Shown here piece by piece: positions 44,902 through 54,033 of a stretch of 64,000 nt of DNA. Location of the stretch: assembly GCF_900454495.1 (NCBI RefSeq), contig NZ_UGSI01000002.1, positions 1,213,001-1,277,000 of the forward strand. Reading direction: 5' to 3'. The stretch is from Paenibacillus macerans. GTDB taxonomy: Bacteria > Bacillota > Bacilli > Paenibacillales > Paenibacillaceae. Under the pieces are notes generated by a model. The model did not search any database and had not been told where the DNA came from. It was given only the letters and a program-made list of their open reading frames with translations. Every line of letters begins with the position of its first letter. Within the stretch, counting starts at the first letter, position 1. Made by a program: the position numbers and the translations under genes.

Positions 44902-45074
44902 TATTGCAATTCAGTTATGCTGATACGGTGGCGCTTACTTTCAGGAAGCTCTTCCCCGTTAGAATTCAGTGTCCTACACCATGATGAATAGTAGTAATAT
45001 CAAGCTTGGTCAGGTTTCCGATAGGAGTAAGAATTGTAACAACCGGGGGACTGCGAATATAAAATCACAGAACG

Positions 45075-46433
45075 CTACCAATAAAACCAGTTTCTTTTTA
45101 ATTGTTTATACCGAATTTTTGCATCTTCATTTGCGTGATTTTGATATTGTTCAAACAGTCCTACACATTTAAGCATATCCTGTCCGCTGTGAATTTCAAT
45201 AGCGTATGCTAAACAATCTAAGACGTAACTTAGCCCTCGATCATAGTCGTTTTTCTTCAAATAATAGTATCCCAAACCCGATAACAAGCCTACAAATCGA
45301 TCATCAGTATAATGCAAGCTCATTTTCCCGAGACGACATTGTTGTTCTTGATGCTTTAAAAAGGATTCATACTGTTCAAGTACAGCATCAATGTTGATAT
45401 CGAATTTGTTAGCTGCAATCACGATTTCACATAAGGCTATAAACACTTCATTTTCTCTGGTTGAAATATATTTCAAATATTCCGGTAGAACCTCGACCTT
45501 GCCGGACAATAATTGATAAGTGTAACGGTTGCCTTCAGCCCATTCCTGAAACTGGTGGATTACAGCCTTTTCTTCTTCATTCGGCTTCTTAACCCAGCTA
45601 CAATCCGTATACAAAGAAACATAGTGCAATGCATCCTCATATCTGCCATATTCAAAATGGGTTACACCTAATATTAAATAAGCATACAGAATATAACCAA
45701 TAATCGGCTTTTTGGTTTCTGGCGATTTCTTACTACCGTTCAGATCATAGTGAACCGTTGCCCTGATTTTTAATTTTTCCGCCAGTCCCGCTGTCTTATC
45801 CCAACGGCGAAATGAAGCAAACACATTGATTAATTCATTAAGCGCATCCAGTTGATACTGCTCTTCCAGCCGATCAACAAAATATTCAAAATGTGAGGCC
45901 AGTAATAAATTCTTATTTTGGTCTTTAGACAACTTTAAAGTAAATAATCGGTATTGGCAAAGTGCCAACCGCTCGGAATGCTGTTTCTGTTCACTTTCCG
46001 CAATCGATTCGTAAAGCAAGGCGGCCGCTTCCCGCTTCCCTTCTCGAAAAAACTGCTCAGCCAGATTAAACAACTGTGGAATGTAAGAAAGATTATCCAA
46101 CATCAACCTAACCACTTGCTCGATACAATCGAGTTTGTTTAAACCGGCACAACGTTTTAGAAAAGGACCAAGCCTGCGCCAATCCGGGCTGGCCTGAAAA
46201 AAGCATTCATCGATGTATAACTCGTAAAAATACCCTTCGGGAAGTCCCATTCCTGCCGTGATCCGATCAAGCTGCTGCATGGCAATGGGGCGATGACCGT
46301 TGATAATGCCGCTTAACGTTCCGGAATTGATCTGCGTAAGTTCGGAAAATTGATTTAACGTAAAATTATTATTCCTCAGAAATTCTTCCAGTTGACCACG
46401 GATGGTTTCCTGCTCTTTTTCCAACGTCTTCAA
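45075..46433 (-). CDS. XRE-type regulator with TPR domain (RRNPP-like)
   Basis: 452 residues. Residues about 10-65 are a Cro/C1 helix-turn-helix (FTLNQFSELTQINSGTLSGI). The rest is all-helical with TPR-like repeats (FREGKREAAALLYESIAESE, THFEYGRYEDALHYVSLY, YLKKNDYDRGLSYVLDCLAY). This is the layout of RRNPP regulators such as PlcR and AimR, which bind secreted peptides, but no cognate peptide gene was found. The true start is TTG 46433, 6 bases after AAAGGAGGT; the ATG 46454 overlaps that ribosome site. Base composition is visibly more AT-rich than its neighbours, suggesting acquisition. Confidence 0.8.
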   Translation of the reverse strand: MKTLEKEQETIRGQLEEFLRNNNFTLNQFSELTQINSGTLSGIINGHRPIAMQQLDRITAGMGLPEGYFYELYIDECFFQASPDWRRLGPFLKRCAGLNKLDCIEQVVRLMLDNLSYIPQLFNLAEQFFREGKREAAALLYESIAESEQKQHSERLALCQYRLFTLKLSKDQNKNLLLASHFEYFVDRLEEQYQLDALNELINVFASFRRWDKTAGLAEKLKIRATVHYDLNGSKKSPETKKPIIGYILYAYLILGVTHFEYGRYEDALHYVSLYTDCSWVKKPNEEEKAVIHQFQEWAEGNRYTYQLLSGKVEVLPEYLKYISTRENEVFIALCEIVIAANKFDINIDAVLEQYESFLKHQEQQCRLGKMSLHYTDDRFVGLLSGLGYYYLKKNDYDRGLSYVLDCLAYAIEIHSGQDMLKCVGLFEQYQNHANEDAKIRYKQLKRNWFYW

Positions 46434-46481
46434 TTGAACACCTCCTTTACTCATTTATGGAATATAAAACCATATATTAAA

Positions 46482-46510
46482 ATAGTATATATTAACTAAA
46501 CGACGGTCAA
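46482..46510 (-). promoter_or_regulatory. Promoter of the XRE/TPR regulator gene
   Basis: Minus-strand TTGACC (46510-46505), 17 bases, TACTAT (46487-46482). Confidence 0.6.
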
Positions 46511-47010
46511 TAGAAAAAGAGGAAAAATGTGTAACAAACACTCCTTGATTGAATTGTGACGTGTCTATCTTCTTTGAATAAGTAAGGCTCCCATCCCTAA
46601 AAAGACCTCCAATTACTTACGTAAATGCTAGAAATTATAATTTTGACTCTATTGACTCCAGGATGCCGGACTGAGGTGGCTGAGGTAAGTAGCTGAGAGG
46701 CTGTCTAAAGGGTCGTGTCTTGGTGGTGTCCCTGCTTACTGCCTGCCTTTGCACGATTATCCCCTTCGTTCAGGGGGGGCAGGGGGGCTTAGTGTACGGA
46801 ATAAATAAAAAAGAGATATGGAAAAAATGAGGCGGTTCAGTGAGATTTTCGGCTTGATAAAGTCATGCTGTGGGGGGAGTTCGATGCCCGGGAGCTGCGC
46901 CCCTTGCGGCTGCGGCCTAATAGGAATGATTGAACGCTACAGACGTTGCTGCAAACGGATTCAGGGTGCAGCAAGATCACGGTCTTTTCATTTTTTTCGG
47001 TGTCTTGCCC
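46511..47010. other. Intergenic region without a convincing gene
   Basis: Between the XRE promoter and the repeat array no supported gene is visible. A C-rich/G-rich run (about 46772-46792) and a 75-codon Cys-rich frame without a clear ribosome site at 46818 are noted but not called. Confidence 0.5.
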
Positions 47011-47195
47011 CATTCCTCTCGTCAGGTCTGCTTCACTTCTCCTAAACCTCCTTTTCCCGAACCTGTGTCTAATGATCTTGAACATGTCTGCTTCTCACAA
47101 ACATATCGTCTTTTCCTGAATATATCCTATCATCCCGAACAATATCCTCTTCTCCCAATATATCTCTTTCTACCTGAACTTATCTTCTTCTCTGT
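47011..47195. repeat. Degenerate tandem array of 19-21-base units
   Basis: About nine loose copies of TTCTCCCGAACATATCCTC follow each other, for example TTTTCCCGAACCTGTGTC, TTCTCACAAACATATCGTC, TTTTCCTGAATATATCC and TCATCCCGAACAATATCC. Units vary by substitutions and 1-2-base indels. There are no spacers, so it is not a CRISPR. It ends about 175 bases before the helicase gene. Confidence 0.65.
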
Positions 47196-47371
47196 TTCCT
47201 GATCAAACGGGATAATCATGCAAAGGCGTCCAGACAGCGGGTGTTGCTCTGCCAACCAACCATCCCACCGGCCTTCTCCAGCTCAACTGTTATTTGCCAA
47301 GACAGGTTGCGATATAATAGAAGTATATAAGTATACTATACGCACGGTGAAATGAAAGGGAAGTAGAGGTA

Positions 47372-49558
47372 ATGAGCAATCCGGAAGCTTTTTTTATACG
47401 AAAAAAACAAGAATTGGGCGTTGAACTTAATGAGGTGCAGAAGCAAGCGGTGCTCCATACGGAAGGGCCGTTGCTTTTGCTCGCTTCGCCCGGGTCGGGC
47501 AAAACTACGACGATGATTATGCGGATAGGTTATCTTATCGAGGAGAAAAACGTGGATCCCCGCCGCATCAAGGCGGTTACTTTCAGCCGGGCGTCGGCGA
47601 ACGATATGAAGGAGCGGTTTAAGCGCTTTTTTCCCCAGCTTCCGGCGGTTGATTTTTCGACGATCCACAGCTTTGCTTATGAGGTGATGCGGGAATATTT
47701 TCGGAAGACAAATAGGGCTTTTCGCATCATTGAGGGCAATTTGGATGCGGAGGAGGAAGGAAAGTATGATCCGCATCGTCCGCCGCTGCACAAAAAAGTC
47801 ATTTTGCGGAATTTGTTCGAATCCATCGTTGGCGAGAAGATGACCGATGATCAGATGGAGGAACTGACTACCTACATCAGCTACATCAAAAACAAAATGA
47901 TTCCTGCGGACAAATGGTCTTCGGTCCGGGTGGATGTCCCCGAGGCGGAACGGATTTTGCGTGAATACGAGAGTTTGAAAAGGACGGGGTATGACGGGCT
48001 GCTGGTGGATTTTGACGATATGCTTGTGCTGGGAAACGAGGCTTTGCGGGAGGATACGGAGCTGCTGCGGCGGTATCAGGAACGTTTTCGGTATGTGTTA
48101 ACGGACGAAAGCCAGGACACTTCCCAGGTACAACATGCCATTATCGAAAAATTAGTCCGGGAACACGGCAATTTATGCGTGGTCGCCGACGACGACCAGT
48201 CCATTTACAGCTGGCGCGGCGCGGAACCGGCCTATCTGCTGAACTTCAAGCAGGTATATCCGGATGCCGCCACTTTGTTCATGGAGCAAAATTACCGTTC
48301 CTCGCAGGATATTGTTGCCGTTGCAAATCAGTTTATCAAGCGGAACAAAAACCGCTACGACAAAAATATGTTCACGAGAAACCCGCCGGTCAAGCCGATC
48401 AAGATCAGAAGTTTTTCGGATTACCGGGATCAATCGAAATATCTCGTGCGGGAAATCCAAAGATGCGAAAATCTCTCTGAAGTTGCCGTGCTTTACCGCA
48501 ACAACTCGTCGTCCATCGCCTTGATGAATCAGTTTGACCGGGCGGGCATTCCTTTCTATATGAAGGATGCGGATCAGCGTTTTTTCTCACATTGGGTCGT
48601 CGAGGATGTTTTAAATTTTATGCGGATGACGTTTACCGATAAACGGGCGGACATTCTGGAGAAGATTCACCTGAAATTGAACGGGTATATCAGCAAGCAG
48701 CAGATGGCCGCGTTAAAGCGGATCGACAATAATGAGTCGGTTTTCGACAATTTGCTGCGGCATGTCCCATTGCAGGATTATCAAGTAAAGCCGTTGCTGG
48801 AAAGCAAGGAAACTTTTCAGCAGATGAGCGGGATGCCGCCGCGGCCGGCCATTCGCGTCATTCGGGGGCGTTTGGGTTATGAAAAAGCGCTGGAAAAGCT
48901 CTGCCAGCGGCTTGGATTCCGCAAGGAATATTTGATCGGCATCCTGAATACGCTGGAAGACATTGCTGACGGGCTGGACACGATGGAGGCGTTCGCCGAC
49001 CGGCTGAAGCATCTGGAGTCCGTACTAAAGCATGCCAAGTTTAGAAAAGACCAGAACGCTGTGACCTTTTCAACGTTTCATAGCGCCAAGGGACTTGAGT
49101 TTGAGCGGGTGTATATGATTGACCTCGTGGAAGGCATCATTCCATCTTCCGATGATCTTGGCGCGGATGACATGATGGAAGAAGCCGTCCGCTTGTTCTA
49201 TGTCGGCATGACCCGGGCGAAAAAACATCTTGAGCTGGCCGCGTATCGTAAGAGAGACGGTGAGGAAGCCGTGAAGTCGCGGTTTGTAACGGCCGTCAGG
49301 GACATCATAAATCCGCCGGACGAGGAAGGGGCGGGGAACCGGAAAAAAGATAGCCGGGGAAAAGCTTTCAATCCCAACGCGTTTCGCAATAAGGCGGATT
49401 TGACTCCGGAGATGTCCGTTCGCCACAGGGTATTCGGGTCAGGGACGATCATCAAGATCGATGAGGATCTGGACCGGATTCACATTCGTTTCGCTTCGCG
49501 GGAAAAAGAATTGTCCATAGCCACTTGTCTGGAAATGGGGCTGCTGGAGCCGGTATGA
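47372..49558 (+). CDS. UvrD/Rep-family superfamily I DNA helicase (YjcD-like)
   Basis: 728 residues. Motif I ASPGSGKTTTMIMRIGYL, Ia VTFSRASANDMKERF, motif II VLTDESQDTSQVQH, III VVADDDQSIYSWRG, IV MEQNYRSSQDIV, V TFSTFHSAKGLEFERVYMID and VI RLFYVGMTRAKKHLELA are all visible. A C-terminal Tudor-like segment (HRVFGSGTIIKIDEDLDRIH) resembles that of PcrA/YjcD. It should unwind DNA with 3'-5' polarity in repair or recombination. GAAGTAGAGG precedes ATG 47372. Confidence 0.92.
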   Translation: MSNPEAFFIRKKQELGVELNEVQKQAVLHTEGPLLLLASPGSGKTTTMIMRIGYLIEEKNVDPRRIKAVTFSRASANDMKERFKRFFPQLPAVDFSTIHSFAYEVMREYFRKTNRAFRIIEGNLDAEEEGKYDPHRPPLHKKVILRNLFESIVGEKMTDDQMEELTTYISYIKNKMIPADKWSSVRVDVPEAERILREYESLKRTGYDGLLVDFDDMLVLGNEALREDTELLRRYQERFRYVLTDESQDTSQVQHAIIEKLVREHGNLCVVADDDQSIYSWRGAEPAYLLNFKQVYPDAATLFMEQNYRSSQDIVAVANQFIKRNKNRYDKNMFTRNPPVKPIKIRSFSDYRDQSKYLVREIQRCENLSEVAVLYRNNSSSIALMNQFDRAGIPFYMKDADQRFFSHWVVEDVLNFMRMTFTDKRADILEKIHLKLNGYISKQQMAALKRIDNNESVFDNLLRHVPLQDYQVKPLLESKETFQQMSGMPPRPAIRVIRGRLGYEKALEKLCQRLGFRKEYLIGILNTLEDIADGLDTMEAFADRLKHLESVLKHAKFRKDQNAVTFSTFHSAKGLEFERVYMIDLVEGIIPSSDDLGADDMMEEAVRLFYVGMTRAKKHLELAAYRKRDGEEAVKSRFVTAVRDIINPPDEEGAGNRKKDSRGKAFNPNAFRNKADLTPEMSVRHRVFGSGTIIKIDEDLDRIHIRFASREKELSIATCLEMGLLEPV

Positions 49559-49568
49559 TATTATGAAA

Positions 49569-49605
49569 AAGCCCCGAAACCCATGAGCCATGGTTTCCGG
49601 GGCTT
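49569..49605. terminator. Bidirectional terminator after the helicase gene
   Basis: AAGCCCCGAAACC (49569-49581) pairs with 49592-49605, with one bulged C. TTTTTC follows on the minus strand. Confidence 0.8.
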
Positions 49606-49615
49606 GCTGTTTGCT

Positions 49616-49975
49616 TCAGATACGGGCCTTTTCGGAGGCGGGGTTGAGATCGAGCGCTTTTTGATTCAACTCGAGGTCCTTCAAATATTTACGGATTTTC
49701 GATTCAAGCTGATCGATGATCAGCCGCTGCATCTCCGGGATATGTTCTTCCATGCAAAACCCGGATACCGTCAGGTTGCCGTCGCAGTAAGATTTCGTTT
49801 CATGGACCGCCATGTTCAACTTTTCTTTATACAGCCTTTTTACAGCGCCGTTGGCCGGTTTGATTTCATAGTAGCGGTTCGTTTCGATCAGCAGTTTCCA
49901 GGGCGTTACTTTAAAATTCAGTTGATCCCGCCGTAGATCTCCGGTGACCTGGTACAGTTGTTTTGAGCTGTTCAT
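49616..49975 (-). CDS. Hypothetical protein, unrecognised
   Basis: 119 residues from ATG 49975 (AAGGGG 10 bases upstream; an ATG eleven codons earlier is unsupported). No family recognised. The first half looks beta-rich (LYQVTGDLRRDQLNFKV, WKLLIETNRYYEI), the second helical (MQRLIIDQLESKIRKYLKDL). No signal peptide or membrane segment. It is convergent with the helicase gene and ends at the same terminator. Soluble cytoplasmic protein of unknown role. Confidence 0.65.
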   Translation of the reverse strand: MNSSKQLYQVTGDLRRDQLNFKVTPWKLLIETNRYYEIKPANGAVKRLYKEKLNMAVHETKSYCDGNLTVSGFCMEEHIPEMQRLIIDQLESKIRKYLKDLELNQKALDLNPASEKARI

Positions 49976-50180
49976 GATGAAATGTCCCCTTGAATGTTTA
50001 TGCTGCAAAATGAATGCGTCATATGAAAAAAGAACTAAAAAGTGATACTAAAGAACTATAAAACAAATAAGAAGGAAAAACAAGTGTTAACTATTATCCT
50101 GGTTCTTTCCATGTCCTTCTTTTTTTGCCCTGTCCCGCATAACTTGTATAGAAGCTTTACCGGTGCAAGGGGGCTGGACA

Positions 50181-51053
50181 ATGCGAATACGGCGCGGGTG
50201 GAAAAGCCGGAGAAGAAGACCGCGAAGCAGGCGGACGCTGTGGATCGTCATCTTGGCGATCGCCTTTTTTGCTGTGTTTGAATTTTTTCAATATGTCGAA
50301 AAGCATATGCGGGAGCCGATCATTCACTTGGCTCAAATCCGGGTCAAGCAAATTGCCACCGATTCGATTAATGACGCCATCGCCGCCCAGGTGGCGAGCG
50401 GGCAGCAGGTCGAAGACTTGATTGATTGGAAAACCGACGATTCCGGTAAAATCACTGGATTTATGCTAAATTATTCGGCGCATATGAAAATCACGTCCGA
50501 GACGATTCAAACGGTAAGGCATACGCTGGAAGACGTGTCGAGGCTGTCGGAGCATATCCCTCTCGGCCAGGCGCTCGGGAGTCCGATTCTCGCTTCGTTT
50601 GGGCCCAGCATTCCCATTAAAATCGAACCGAAGGGCGACGTCAAGGTGGACCTGAATACGCGCCGGCAGGATGCGGGGATCAACATGATTCTGGTGGAGG
50701 TGTTTTTGCGGGTAAAGACGGAGCTGGCCGTTGTCGTTCCCTTCGATATGCAATCGCAGGTCGTGGAAACGGAAATCCCGGTTTCCTATTTGCTCGTCGT
50801 CGGCGATGTCCCGATGTATTATTATGACAGCAAAGGCAATCCGGTCGGAGAAAGCCAGGCGAGCGCGCCGAATATCGCTTTGCCGTCGCTGCCGGGAACG
50901 GAGGAGAAACGGGAGCGGCAGCTCCCGGACGGAATGAACTCCGAACCGGGGAATGGCGCGGCGCCGGAAGCCGATCCGGGCGAGCCGGACGCCGAATGGG
51001 AACCGGCGGAAAACGCGGGACAGAACGCAGGCGAACACACCCCTTCTCCCTGA
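50181..51053 (+). CDS. yunB: Sporulation protein YunB
   Basis: 290 residues. A basic N-terminus (MRIRRGWKSRRRRPRSRR) and one transmembrane segment (LWIVILAIAFFAVFEFF) precede the conserved YunB domain: IRVKQIATDSINDAI, MLNYSAHMKITSETIQ, IPLGQALGSPILASFGPSIP, INMILVEVFLRVKTELAVVV. Residues about 225-290 are a Pro/Glu/Gly-rich tail beyond the normal YunB end. YunB is needed for normal spore formation; its biochemical role is unknown. Start ATG 50181 has AAGGGGG 7 bases upstream. It converges on the lytH-like gene, as expected for this neighbourhood. Confidence 0.9.
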   Translation: MRIRRGWKSRRRRPRSRRTLWIVILAIAFFAVFEFFQYVEKHMREPIIHLAQIRVKQIATDSINDAIAAQVASGQQVEDLIDWKTDDSGKITGFMLNYSAHMKITSETIQTVRHTLEDVSRLSEHIPLGQALGSPILASFGPSIPIKIEPKGDVKVDLNTRRQDAGINMILVEVFLRVKTELAVVVPFDMQSQVVETEIPVSYLLVVGDVPMYYYDSKGNPVGESQASAPNIALPSLPGTEEKRERQLPDGMNSEPGNGAAPEADPGEPDAEWEPAENAGQNAGEHTPSP

Positions 51054-51068
51054 CTCGGATATGAAATG

Positions 51069-51113
51069 AAAAGGGCCGATCCATGTTCAGGAGCCGGCCC
51101 TTTTATTTTTTTT
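51069..51113. terminator. Terminator between yunB and the lytH-like gene
   Basis: AAAAGGGCC (51069-51077) pairs with GGCCCTTTT (51096-51104); an A and eight Ts follow on the plus strand. It overlaps the last codons of the minus-strand gene. Confidence 0.8.
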
Positions 51114-52139
51114 CGCCGCTTCGGCGGTTTCCCATTTTTTGAGCAAAGGATACGGATCAAACGCCCAATCCGCACTGCCCGTATCGCGGTAGATGCCGTA
51201 ATGGAGATGAGGGGGGAATTTGCCCGACGTGCCGGGCGGCCCGTATCCGCTGCTGCCGACCCAACCGATCGTTTGCCCCGGCTCGACGATGTGGCCGACT
51301 TCAACGCCTTTGGCATAGCCTTGCAGGTGTGCGTAGTAATGATAGCGGTTGTAAATGTCGCGGATTCCGATACGCCAACCGCCATATGGGTTCCAGCCCT
51401 TCGTTTCCACGATGCCGTAGCAGACGCTGCGGACGGTCAGGCCCATCGGGGCGAACAGGTCGGTGCCTTCGTGGATCCTGTTGCCGCCCCATCCCCGCCG
51501 GTCTCCCCAGGTATCCCGGTATGTATAGTTGCTGTGAAGCGGCAGCGGAAAGGCGCTGTCCGACAGGTCCACCCTGCCAAACGTTTTGTACAGCTTGGCG
51601 AACTGGCGGATCCGCTCCACGGCCGAATCGCTCTGATAATAACGCCATAAGGCGATGCGGAAATCGTCTTCGTTGTAGCCGAAGCCAAGCAAATAGGAGG
51701 CCATGGTAAACAAAGCGTCCCGGTCGTTTTTCGGGTCGGCGGCTCCGTCGGACGTCGCGTCCCTGCCGATGCCTCCGAACAATCCGATCGTCGCCGGATT
51801 CCGGTCCTCCGGATCGGGGTTAAGCGGACCGGCCCAAAAGGCTTCCTTAAAGCGAATTCCGGTCAGACGGTCTTCCTGCTGTTTTTTCCGCGGCGTGATG
51901 GTGCGTTCATATTGGTCCACCGCCGCCAGCCAATACCATGGGATTTGGGTCAAAATTCCCATTTCTTTGTAAAGGCTGCGACGCAGCTCGTACACGTTTT
52001 TGGCGGAGCCGGCGGCGGCCGTACCCGGCGCTTCGGCATAAGCGGCTCCAAATCCGGGAATCGTCCACAAAGACGAAAGGATTGCCACGCAAATCAAGCA
52101 TCGAGCATATTTGCTGAAGGAGATCGGATGAGACTTCAC
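51087..52139 (-). CDS. lytH: M23-family peptidase, LytH/YunA-like
   Basis: 350 residues with a signal peptide (CLICVAILSSLWTIPGFGAAYA). The C-terminal LytM/M23 domain has the zinc motifs HEGTDLFA and HLHYG plus GWGGNRI and GNPYGG-like GWNPYGGWRIGI. The long N-terminal half (YELRRSLYKEMGILTQIPWY, AVDQYERTI) is that of YunA/LytH, the L-Ala-D-Glu peptidase that trims spore cortex peptides. The adjacent lipA, yunB and yutD genes are the same partners as in Bacillus, supporting the assignment. It is divergent from lipA. Confidence 0.88.
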   Translation of the reverse strand: MKSHPISFSKYARCLICVAILSSLWTIPGFGAAYAEAPGTAAAGSAKNVYELRRSLYKEMGILTQIPWYWLAAVDQYERTITPRKKQQEDRLTGIRFKEAFWAGPLNPDPEDRNPATIGLFGGIGRDATSDGAADPKNDRDALFTMASYLLGFGYNEDDFRIALWRYYQSDSAVERIRQFAKLYKTFGRVDLSDSAFPLPLHSNYTYRDTWGDRRGWGGNRIHEGTDLFAPMGLTVRSVCYGIVETKGWNPYGGWRIGIRDIYNRYHYYAHLQGYAKGVEVGHIVEPGQTIGWVGSSGYGPPGTSGKFPPHLHYGIYRDTGSADWAFDPYPLLKKWETAEAAKKNKRAGS

Positions 52140-52238
52140 GTGATGATTCCTCCTTTACAGGTTTGTTGAACGTTCCTTAGCTTGAGGCAAATGCTGTGTT
52201 TTTATTCCATTTCATAGGTTTTTCTGGACGATTCATGG

Positions 52239-52244
52239 TATAAT
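52239..52244 (+). promoter_or_regulatory. Putative -10 box of the lipA/yutD unit
   Basis: TATAAT 45 bases before the lipA start; no good -35 is seen. Confidence 0.35.
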
Positions 52245-52288
52245 AAAGACCGCTACGGCTTATTTCAAGAGAAAGAAGGTCTGTTGCC

Positions 52289-53188
52289 TTGGCTAAACAA
52301 CTCCAGCCCAAACCGGATTGGATCCGGATCAAGCTGACAACCGGCGACAATTATCAGGACATCAAAAATATGATGCGTTCCAAAACGTTACATACCGTGT
52401 GTGAGGAGGCGCGGTGTCCGAACATATACGAATGCTGGGCGAACCGCACCGCAACTTTTATGATTCTCGGGGATATTTGCACCCGGGCTTGCCGTTTCTG
52501 CGCGGTAAACACCGGCATGCCCACCGAGCTCGATCTGCAGGAGCCGGAGCGGGTGGCCGAAGCGGCCGAGAAGATGAATCTGCGCCACTGCGTCGTTACC
52601 AGCGTGGCCCGCGACGATTTGCGCGATGGGGGAGCCAGCATTTTTGCCGGGACCATTGCGGCGATTCGCGCGCGCCTGCCTTTTTGCAGCGTCGAAGTGC
52701 TGATTCCCGATTTTCAGGGAGATGAAGAGGCGCTTCGCACTGTTATGGAAGCAAAGCCGGACATCCTAAATCACAACATTGAAACGGTGGAGCGGTTGTC
52801 CGACCGGGTGCGGGCAAAGGCGAAATATCGCCGTTCTCTCGAACTGTTGCAGCGTGCCAAAACGATGAAACCGGATATCCCTACGAAATCGAGCATCATG
52901 CTCGGCGTCGGCGAGGAATGGGAGGAAATCCTGCAGGCGATGGACGATCTGCGCGCCGTTGATTGCGATATTTTGACGATCGGCCAATATTTGCAGCCTA
53001 CCCCTCAGCATTTGCGGGTGGAGAAATATTATACGCCCGAACAATTTGCGGCTTTGAAGGAGGAGGGCATGAAGCGGGGATTCAGCCACGTCGAATCCGG
53101 ACCGCTGGTCCGCAGCTCCTATCATGCGCATGAGCAGGTGAAATCGGCCAAGAGCCGCAAGGAAGAAGGCGTTTCAACATCATCCTAA
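52289..53188 (+). CDS. lipA: Lipoyl synthase
   Basis: 299 residues, full length. Both iron-sulphur cluster motifs are present: the auxiliary set CEEARCPNIYEC and the radical-SAM set CTRACRFC. VVTSVARDDLRDGGA and MLGVGE follow in the barrel. The enzyme inserts two sulphur atoms into protein-bound octanoyl chains. The start is TTG 52289, with AAGAAGGT upstream. yutD follows 25 bases later and is probably co-transcribed. Confidence 0.96.
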   Translation: MAKQLQPKPDWIRIKLTTGDNYQDIKNMMRSKTLHTVCEEARCPNIYECWANRTATFMILGDICTRACRFCAVNTGMPTELDLQEPERVAEAAEKMNLRHCVVTSVARDDLRDGGASIFAGTIAAIRARLPFCSVEVLIPDFQGDEEALRTVMEAKPDILNHNIETVERLSDRVRAKAKYRRSLELLQRAKTMKPDIPTKSSIMLGVGEEWEEILQAMDDLRAVDCDILTIGQYLQPTPQHLRVEKYYTPEQFAALKEEGMKRGFSHVESGPLVRSSYHAHEQVKSAKSRKEEGVSTSS

Positions 53189-53213
53189 TAGCTGATTTAA
53201 GGAGGAAACACCC

Positions 53214-53528
53214 TTGATTCAAATCGGCGGAAGAACCTACGAACTGATTCAGAACTACAAAAACGCCTGGGACCCTGAAGCCTTCAAGCAAAGATACAGC
53301 GAGGTTTTGGACCGTTACGATTACATTATCGGGGATTGGGGGTACGAGAAGCTCCGCCTGAAAGGTTTCCTGCGGGACAATCATCCGAAAGCGAACCGGG
53401 ATACCGCTTTTTCCGGGATTACGGATTATATCAACGAATATTGCAATTTTGGCTGCGCCTACTTCGTGCTCCAGAAAGTCAAGGATAATCATAATCATGC
53501 GGAAACGGGGCACGCGGGCGGCAAATAG
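53214..53528 (+). CDS. yutD: YutD-family protein
   Basis: 104 residues. IGGRTYELIQNYKNAWDPEA, RYDYIIGDWGYEKLRLKGF and ITDYINEYCNFGCAYFVL are the conserved YutD segments. The family is widespread in Firmicutes, of unknown function, and regularly follows lipA-region genes. It starts at TTG 53214 with AGGAGG 8 bases upstream. Its last codons include a His/Asn-rich run. Confidence 0.9.
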   Translation: MIQIGGRTYELIQNYKNAWDPEAFKQRYSEVLDRYDYIIGDWGYEKLRLKGFLRDNHPKANRDTAFSGITDYINEYCNFGCAYFVLQKVKDNHNHAETGHAGGK

Positions 53529-53570
53529 GCGTCTGGGCTTAGCGGCTGGCTGTCAGACCATGGACAGCTG

Positions 53571-53704
53571 GCTTGCTGAACACAGGCTGCTAGAACGGCC
53601 GTGGGCTGCTGAACAACAGGCTGCTAGAAATGGTCTGGGCTGCTGAACACGGGCTGCTGGATGATCTAGCTGCTGAACAACAGGCTGTTAAACACGTGTA
53701 CGGG
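53571..53704. repeat. Four tandem copies of a 30-35-base unit
   Basis: Units begin at 53571, 53605, 53639 and 53669 with GCTGCTGAACAACAGGCTG or a close variant, followed by a variable tail (CTAGAA, CTAGAA, CTGGAT, TTAAAC). It lies directly after yutD, without any supported gene. Confidence 0.75.
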
Positions 53705-53800
53705 GAATGAACGTTCAATACATAGCGGTAAAAAGGTGTTATCTTTTGTTCAAGATTTCGTTAAATGCGTTGGCTTTTGAATCGATACAGGTCGCCCGCC

Positions 53801-54020
53801 GGAAATCTAACGGTTGCAGCAGCCGCTATTTATCGAAAAAAGCCCTTTTCTAAATGCTAACGGCTGTGAGCGCCGTTATTTGCCTGCCTCCAAGCAAAAA
53901 TTGCCGGTTTTCAGTGAAATAAGCTCCATGGCAACCGTTACAATTTGAAATCAACCGTATTGGAACAAATAGCGCTTGTGGCAACCGTTAGAATATTGGT
54001 TTGCCCAGGAAATGTATCTA
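53801..54020. repeat. Intergenic palindromic element B (copy of 36971-37190)
   Basis: Same length as element A, 85 percent identical by hand count. Words at 53808, 53858 (forward), 53917 and 53967 (inverted) keep the 50/59/50 spacing exactly. AGTGAAAT is at 53913-53920. The copy ends 14 bases from a broken nuclease/transposase gene. Confidence 0.88.
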
Positions 54021-54033
54021 GACGCCTTATCTC

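Noticed and set aside
44969..45172. 67-codon plus-strand frame near the XRE regulator, considered as a signalling peptide
   Set aside because: It overlaps the regulator's 3' end antisense, lacks a signal peptide and has no ribosome site.
46818..47045. 75-codon Cys-rich frame (CCGGSSMPGSCAPCGCG), considered as a bacteriocin-like peptide
   Set aside because: No convincing ribosome site, runs into the tandem array, and no modification or export genes are near.
47011..47195. Tandem units considered as a CRISPR array
   Set aside because: Units abut without unique spacers, are degenerate, and no cas genes are in the window.
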